Shown here: positions 32,731-38,036 of the stretch, one piece after another
How positions within the stretch are numbered: the first letter of the stretch is position 1
Layout of the letters: every line of letters begins with the position of its first letter
Origin: Verrucomicrobiota bacterium
GTDB taxonomy: Bacteria; Verrucomicrobiota; Kiritimatiellia; UBA8416
Assembly: GCA_018645275.1 (NCBI GenBank)
Contig: JABGOW010000489.1
Coordinates: forward strand, 1-38,036
DNA: 38,036 bases
Direction: 5' to 3'
The notes under the pieces: model-generated
The model's database searches: none
The model's input: the letters and a program-made list of their open reading frames with translations, nothing else
Told to the model about the DNA's origin: nothing
Program-made: the position numbers and the translations under genes

Positions 32731-35700
32731 CTACTTGAACTTGAAGATCGCCCCTATAGCTGGCATCCGCAGGACGCCACTGCCACTGAAGTAGGTATCA
32801 TCCTCATTGTCTGCGCCACTGCCGACCGCACCGTACGTGCCCTTGGTGTGTTGCTGTACACCATTCAGATACAGTGATCCCACGGTCTGATCAATCCCGC
32901 TGGCCAGATCCATTTTGGCGCCCGATGCAATCCGTACGGTGCCTTCTGTATTCAGGCTTCCGCCAGCCGCAAGTGCGAGTACACCGGCATTGATCGTGAG
33001 GTAACCGGTGGTAGTGTTGGCGCCGGATAGCGTCTGCGTGCCGGCGCCATTCTTGAGCACTATGACACCATTCTGAATCGAGCCGCTGAAATTGCCGTCG
33101 CCGTCGTTGTTTCCAAGCCACAAAATGCTGGTGTTGCCTGTGTCGGATTCGTAAACCGTGCCGCTGCCGTCGAGGGCGTCGATCTTGAATGTTCCGGTCC
33201 GGATGTCGAGCGTTGCGTCGACCGTAACATCAAAGTTACCCGAACCTGCCACCACCCCTGCGTTCGGGTTGACGATCAGGTAGCCGCCCTCGATCGAGAT
33301 GGCGCCACTGAAGCTGTCGAGACTGGTCTTACTGGTGCTCCAGGCGATGTCCTGATGACCCGAGCCACTCTTGACCAGCGTGCCGGAGCCCAGAATGGAG
33401 CCACCGCTCCAGATGGAGCGATCTACTGTCGATGCCGTATTTGTCAGTTCCAGGAAGCCGCCGCTGTTGATCGTTATCGTGCCGACATCCTGCCGGCTTC
33501 CAGCATTGCTCTGCGCCGACGTGTCCAGTACCAGCGTGCCTTCACTTTCAATCGTGGTCGACGATGTAGCGCGCGTCCACGTACCACCCGTCAAGCTGGG
33601 TTGCTCCACCAGCGTGCCGCCATTAATCGTCGTCGTTCCGTCGTATGTATTTCCTTCAGCGTTGGCCAACGTCTGCGTGCCGCTGCCGCTCTTGATCACT
33701 GAGAAGCCATCTGGATCAACCAGCGTGATCGCCCCACTGAAGGTGCCGCTACCATCGTTGTTACCGAGGCTGAGTGTGTTTCCAGTGCCACTGGAATTCT
33801 TTACGGTGCCTGCACCATCAAGAGAATCGATCAGAACCGTGCCACTGCGTACGTCAAATTCGGCACCCAAGGCAACGGTCACATCCGAATTACCCGACCC
33901 CGCCGTGCCAGTATTACCGGAGTTCACCGCGAGCGACCCCTCATCGACACTGATTGCACCATTGAAGCTATTCAGACTGGCTGCGCTCCCGCTCCAGGCG
34001 ATGTCTGCTGGGGATCCACCACTCTTAACCAGCGTACCACTGCCCAAAAGAGAGCCTCCCGTCCATATATATTTGTCGGTTCCTGTGTTGCTACTGTCGT
34101 GATGGAGCTCAAGCGTTGCTCCGCTATTGATCGTAATGGTACCCACATCCAGTCTGGATCTATTATCAGTATAGGAAGTTGTATCGATAATCAGCCTAGC
34201 GCCGTCGGCAATGGTCGTCTCGCTCATCGGCCGAGTCCAGTCCGGATTGTTCAGGCTGGCTGCAGTACCATCACCGACCGTCACTTCCCTCAGCGTGCCG
34301 TCAGAAACGGTCAAGGTGCCGCTGTAGGCATTGCTCTCCGCGTTGGCCTGCGTCAGTGTGCCGTCGCTGTCTTTGACTATGGAGTACGTATTACCGGCAC
34401 CGCTATTATAGTCGGCTATCCCCAATTCATTGGTCAGAGTCACCCCGCTCGCAATGTCAAACGTCAGCGTTCTGTTCCCATTGAAATCTCCGGGAGTAAT
34501 CAGGTTGTCCGAACCGCTCACGTCCTCAATCAGTGAGTCCGCTGTTACGGTCACGGCGTCGAGAACAACAAACGATCCCCACGCAGTATTCAACCCACCT
34601 TTGCTTTCCAGTGTCCCGCCATTCAGGGTGAGGTTATCAAATGTAGTGACCGTTGCGGATGAGTCAATCACCCCACCGCTATTGACAACTACATCCGGGA
34701 TTGACCCGTCTTTGCTGAGCTGGTTGAAGTGGCCAAAGGCCAGCGTGCCACCATTGTTGATCGTGACGGTTCCCTGTGGCCCGGGGGGATTGGCGCCTCG
34801 ACTGAGTATCAGCGTACCGTGGTCGATGGTTGTCGCCCCGCTGTAAATGACGGTTTTCGTTTGTTCGGACAGCGTGAGGGTATCGGTAGCATCCTGAGCG
34901 TTGAGGGTCAGCCCAAAGGATCCGCCGGAGTCGCTGATCACTCCACCGAGGGTCAACGGACCCTCGTTCTCAATCGTTAGATCGTCTTCCAGCGTGATTG
35001 GGGTGCTGTCCGTATAGGCGACACTGGAGCTGATGAGCGTTTTGGTTCCACTCGAGCCAGCCTCGACAGTCAAACCCGCCTTGGTCGTGAAAGTTCGGGT
35101 AGCTCCGGAAATCTTCAACTCGGCATCAGCGGTGCCCGATGTATCACCGAGGTGAACGGTAGTAGCGGCAGTACCCAGGGCACTATCACTTGACTGCGCT
35201 TCAAGCCGCCCGGCCTTGACCTCGACCTTGGCAACACTCTTAGTGCCTCCACCGAAAAGGACGCTGCCGCTGGAGGTGTCCACGACAAAGGAGCCATCTC
35301 CGCTGATGTTGCCATCAAAACGGTTGGCGGCACCCAGTACTTGATCGCTGCTGTATTTAAAAACGGCACCGGAGGCTATTGAGAGTTCTCCATGATAATC
35401 GCCAACCTTGCCCGAACCGCCGATCTCCAGCGTGCCTTCGTCGACGGAGGTGTCGCCCGTGTAGGTGTTGGCGCCGGTGAGCGTCAGCGTGCCGCTGTTG
35501 GTCTTGGTGAGACCGTCGGCTGTACCGGCGATGACGCCGCCACCCAAGCTGTAGTCAGACGAAGAGTCCACAAGAATGCTGGCTGGACTGACCGTGCCCG
35601 AAATGCTGACCGTGCCCGCCCCTGTATCCAGGAACTGCACGGCATCGCCATCGTCGTATGTTCTCCCGCTCCAACTGGTCGCGTCACTTGTCCCCGTCCA

Positions 35701-36438
35701 GGTTGTATCGGGACTGCCGTCCCATGTCAGTGCAGGAGCGGCTGTAACTTGGAAATACTGTAATTTGGCACCGCTCCAGGTGCCGCCAGCACCTATGGTG
35801 GTGGTGAAATAGGCGCCGACGGAAATGATGTTATCGGGATCAGCCGGGTTTGCTCCTCCCCCCGTTACGCCAAACAGACTGAATGAACTCCACGTTAAAT
35901 CTCCAATAGCCGTATTGATGGTGGTGTAGTCATCATCAGTCAGCGTCTGGTTACTCTGATACCAGCCGTCCGCAGTTTCGATAAGATATCTAGCGGTGGT
36001 TGTTCCACCGCGAGTTGCAAACTCTATAGCGAATGAGGCCAGGACCCTGTCGCTGGTCATGAAGTCAGGTGCTTCCCAGGCAATCATGCTCTCAACAGTG
36101 CCCCCGGCACCGCCGAAGTTCTTCACCATCTGAATAGCATCTGTACCACCGGCACCGCCATTTTCATTAGGACCAAAAGGGTTCCCGTTTGGGTCCATCG
36201 CCCCGTAATAATTGCGGGTCTGCCCTGCCGCATTCGTCGAATACCCACTGGCTCCGTCAGCCGGACTAACATAGGTACCGGTGTAAGTCGTGCCGTAACT
36301 GCCGTTGGCATTGGCGGTCACGATCGTGTCGTCACCACCGGACTCACCCCACTTGACGATGGTAGACGCCGAAGCACCGCTGGACAGGCAAAGCATGGCG
36401 ACAACGACCCACGACGTATTTTTGAATGTGCTCTTCAT
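32731..36438 (-). CDS. large secreted protein with autotransporter-associated beta-strand repeats (PATR)
   Basis: Signal MKSTFKNTSWVVVAMLCLSSGASAS; repeats such as LTKTNSGTLTLTGANTYTGDTSVDEGTLEIGG and VIKSGSGTQTLANAEGNTYDGTTTINGGTLV. Start at 36438 rather than the ORF start at 36660. Confidence 0.88.
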   Translation of the reverse strand: MKSTFKNTSWVVVAMLCLSSGASASTIVKWGESGGDDTIVTANANGSYGTTYTGTYVSPADGASGYSTNAAGQTRNYYGAMDPNGNPFGPNENGGAGGTDAIQMVKNFGGAGGTVESMIAWEAPDFMTSDRVLASFAIEFATRGGTTTARYLIETADGWYQSNQTLTDDDYTTINTAIGDLTWSSFSLFGVTGGGANPADPDNIISVGAYFTTTIGAGGTWSGAKLQYFQVTAAPALTWDGSPDTTWTGTSDATSWSGRTYDDGDAVQFLDTGAGTVSISGTVSPASILVDSSSDYSLGGGVIAGTADGLTKTNSGTLTLTGANTYTGDTSVDEGTLEIGGSGKVGDYHGELSIASGAVFKYSSDQVLGAANRFDGNISGDGSFVVDTSSGSVLFGGGTKSVAKVEVKAGRLEAQSSDSALGTAATTVHLGDTSGTADAELKISGATRTFTTKAGLTVEAGSSGTKTLISSSVAYTDSTPITLEDDLTIENEGPLTLGGVISDSGGSFGLTLNAQDATDTLTLSEQTKTVIYSGATTIDHGTLILSRGANPPGPQGTVTINNGGTLAFGHFNQLSKDGSIPDVVVNSGGVIDSSATVTTFDNLTLNGGTLESKGGLNTAWGSFVVLDAVTVTADSLIEDVSGSDNLITPGDFNGNRTLTFDIASGVTLTNELGIADYNSGAGNTYSIVKDSDGTLTQANAESNAYSGTLTVSDGTLREVTVGDGTAASLNNPDWTRPMSETTIADGARLIIDTTSYTDNRSRLDVGTITINSGATLELHHDSSNTGTDKYIWTGGSLLGSGTLVKSGGSPADIAWSGSAASLNSFNGAISVDEGSLAVNSGNTGTAGSGNSDVTVALGAEFDVRSGTVLIDSLDGAGTVKNSSGTGNTLSLGNNDGSGTFSGAITLVDPDGFSVIKSGSGTQTLANAEGNTYDGTTTINGGTLVEQPSLTGGTWTRATSSTTIESEGTLVLDTSAQSNAGSRQDVGTITINSGGFLELTNTASTVDRSIWSGGSILGSGTLVKSGSGHQDIAWSTSKTSLDSFSGAISIEGGYLIVNPNAGVVAGSGNFDVTVDATLDIRTGTFKIDALDGSGTVYESDTGNTSILWLGNNDGDGNFSGSIQNGVIVLKNGAGTQTLSGANTTTGYLTINAGVLALAAGGSLNTEGTVRIASGAKMDLASGIDQTVGSLYLNGVQQHTKGTYGAVGSGADNEDDTYFSGSGVLRMPAIGAIFKFK

Positions 36439-36563
36439 GATGTTCTCCTTCGCTCTTTCTGCCGATCGGTATGAGGTGCTTTTGGCCAGCACATCCCGAC
36501 ACGAGATCCCTTGCATATGATCTATTATCCCAAGGACGCGCCCATTAGGGCAACGCAAGACAG

Positions 36564-36600
36564 GCATCATTCGGGGGTGCGATGCATCATTTGGGGAGAC
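36564..36600 (-). promoter_or_regulatory. candidate operator: two direct GCATCAT copies 20 bp apart
   Basis: GCATCAT starts at 36564 and 36584; about 126 bp upstream of the PATR start at 36438. Confidence 0.6.
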
Positions 36601-36610
36601 TTCTTCTTGC

Positions 36611-36674
36611 GTAGGACGGGCATCCTGCCCGTCTGTGCAATACGGCCTACAGACGGACAAGATGTCCGTCCTAC
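36611..36674. repeat. intergenic REPIN-like pair of GTAG-footed triloop hairpins
   Basis: GTAG-GACGGGCA-TCC-TGCCCGTC ... GACGGACA-AGA-TGTCCGTC-CTAC; two 8-bp stems in inverted orientation. Confidence 0.92.
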
Positions 36675-36717
36675 GAAGAGAGTGGCGACGGAATCCGATG
36701 ACCAGTCAAGTTTCAGC

Positions 36718-38036
36718 CTACCGAACCACAAACACCATCCCCACTGGATCCGGCGCCTTGACTCTCAGTAGCACGTTGTCGATCGTGACTTCAGAGTCGG
36801 CCACAGCATCACGGGCGAATACGAGCGTGACGTAGTCGAAATCCTCAACACCGCTAAATCCCCACTGCTCAAGATCAACCACCTCGGCAAATCTCGCGGA
36901 ACCTGCCGTCACGCCAGTCAGTGTGACCAATGGAGAGTAGTCTACCCCAAAATAGGCAGAAGGCGCCGATTCTGAAATCGTATCCCCTCCGACAAACTCA
37001 GAGGAGCTTATGTCCGTGTTGTCGAAATCCAGCTCAAGATACTGATATCGCCCGATACCACCGGCGGCGCCATGTCCATAGTTGCCGATGCGGGAAAGGG
37101 AGTTGGTGTAGGAACCCCGGGTTCCGAACAGATAGACGGAAAGCGACTCACCGGCGGCCGCCAACGTGTAATCAAAGCTCAGGCTGAGCTTCGTTCCTGT
37201 CATCGCTGTCCCCACACGAACCCCCTGCACCAGAGCGCCCTCACTGGCGGCATCATCCGTATCCCCGGCATTGCGCAAAACGCCGCCGGAAATCGTCCAA
37301 TTCCCAACCGCCGAGCGCCAACCGTCGCCTAGGTCGTCCGGCCGATAATTACCGCCGTCTTGTGTCAGGGTGTCGATTGCAAAGGAGTCACGAATAAGGC
37401 TACCCGCCCGGAAAGACGAAGCAACCAGACCGGCCCCGTTCCGCAGGTTGGGCTGGGCGACCTCACTCCAGGCGAAACGCATGGTCGTCGGAACGGGCAC
37501 CGCCGGGGAACTGAGGACCACCTTCTTGCCGCTCACCACGGCAGTGGCCGAGGTATAGACGCCTTCGCTCACTTCAAGCTCGAACCAATCAGGAGCCAGC
37601 CCATCGCTGGTCGTCAGGCCGGTAGCAGAATCAAAAGTGACCTCCAGCGTACTGCCGACGGTCTTCAGGTACTGGAACGTCGGTCCAGTGCTGATGATGT
37701 TCTGACCGTAGGTGTTAGCCAGCGCCAGCAATGCCAGGCGCTCTCCGGGTACTTGCTTATTCCTGGGATGAAGCTCAGTGAGGTCCGTGGCTCCCGTTGA
37801 GTCGTGCACGGCATCCGTGATCACTGCCATACCGGCATTGGTAACCTCACCGAGAACTGCGGACTGCGCTTCCCAGAAAAACGGGAGGACGCCATCGTCG
37901 ATGGCTGTGGTGGCGTTCGCGGTGTAGTCAAATGGCGCGATCTGCACGTAGTAAAACGGGAAGGCTTCGCCCCACAGGGAGCGCCAGCCATCGATGAGAG
38001 CCTTCTTCTTTGCCACATAGGTCAACGGCTGCCCGT
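36718..38036 (-). CDS. sialate O-acetylesterase-like protein, C-terminal part; 5' end outside the window
   Basis: GQPLTYVAKKKALIDGWRSLWGEAFPFYYVQIAPFDY and TELHPRNKQVPGERLALLALANTYGQ (SASA C-terminal block), then a beta-rich extension; frame open at the window edge. Confidence 0.8.
   Translation of the reverse strand, partial: GQPLTYVAKKKALIDGWRSLWGEAFPFYYVQIAPFDYTANATTAIDDGVLPFFWEAQSAVLGEVTNAGMAVITDAVHDSTGATDLTELHPRNKQVPGERLALLALANTYGQNIISTGPTFQYLKTVGSTLEVTFDSATGLTTSDGLAPDWFELEVSEGVYTSATAVVSGKKVVLSSPAVPVPTTMRFAWSEVAQPNLRNGAGLVASSFRAGSLIRDSFAIDTLTQDGGNYRPDDLGDGWRSAVGNWTISGGVLRNAGDTDDAASEGALVQGVRVGTAMTGTKLSLSFDYTLAAAGESLSVYLFGTRGSYTNSLSRIGNYGHGAAGGIGRYQYLELDFDNTDISSSEFVGGDTISESAPSAYFGVDYSPLVTLTGVTAGSARFAEVVDLEQWGFSGVEDFDYVTLVFARDAVADSEVTIDNVLLRVKAPDPVGMVFVVR

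Noticed and set aside
32383-32877. Overlapping ORFs in the palindrome array
   Set aside because: Coding potential is a by-product of GC-rich hairpins; no domain and inconsistent frames.
33371-34846. Plus-strand ORFs opposite the PATR gene
   Set aside because: Low-complexity mirror of repetitive PATR coding sequence.
36439-36660. Upstream extension of the PATR ORF (MSVCRPYCTDGQDARPTQEE...)
   Set aside because: Translates through the GTAG hairpin pair and the GCATCAT sites; a standard signal peptide starts at 36438.

Overview
A carbohydrate-catabolism (PUL-like) region, probably from a Kiritimatiellota, Lentisphaerota or other PVC-type bacterium (inference from gene content and repeat style). 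Recognisable genes: the C-terminus of a GH78 alpha-L-rhamnosidase; five apparently intact Cys-type S1 sulfatases; a double SGNH esterase (sialate O-acetylesterase plus GDSL); a zinc-ribbon/TM/GH29-like protein; two GH92 alpha-mannosidases, one with a polysaccharide-lyase-type N-terminal domain; an MFS sugar porter, ROK kinase and URO-D-like operon with a divergent AraC regulator; a LacI regulator; a double-LamG secreted protein; a tandem GH29 fucosidase; a XylR-like regulator; a large PATR (autotransporter-associated beta-strand repeat) protein; and a partial sialate O-acetylesterase cut by the window edge. No tRNA, rRNA, CRISPR or intact transposase was recognised. The most unusual signals are: (1) palindromic repeat elements inside sulfatase coding sequences. 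One 37-bp element sits at the same signal-peptide/catalytic-domain junction in two different sulfatases but is read in two different frames. A GTAG-footed REPIN-like pair of triloop hairpins forms an in-frame loop in one of those same sulfatases, and an intergenic pair of the same architecture lies at 36.6 kb. (2) A paired GCATCAT direct repeat with 20-21 bp spacing upstream of three separate minus-strand genes, a candidate XylR/AraC-type regulon. (3) Several kinds of small palindromes and heptamer arrays, including a 64-bp near-perfect palindrome and an array of triloop hairpins. (4) Several decayed remnants of glycan enzymes at gene junctions. All family calls are from motif recognition by eye; no searches were run.
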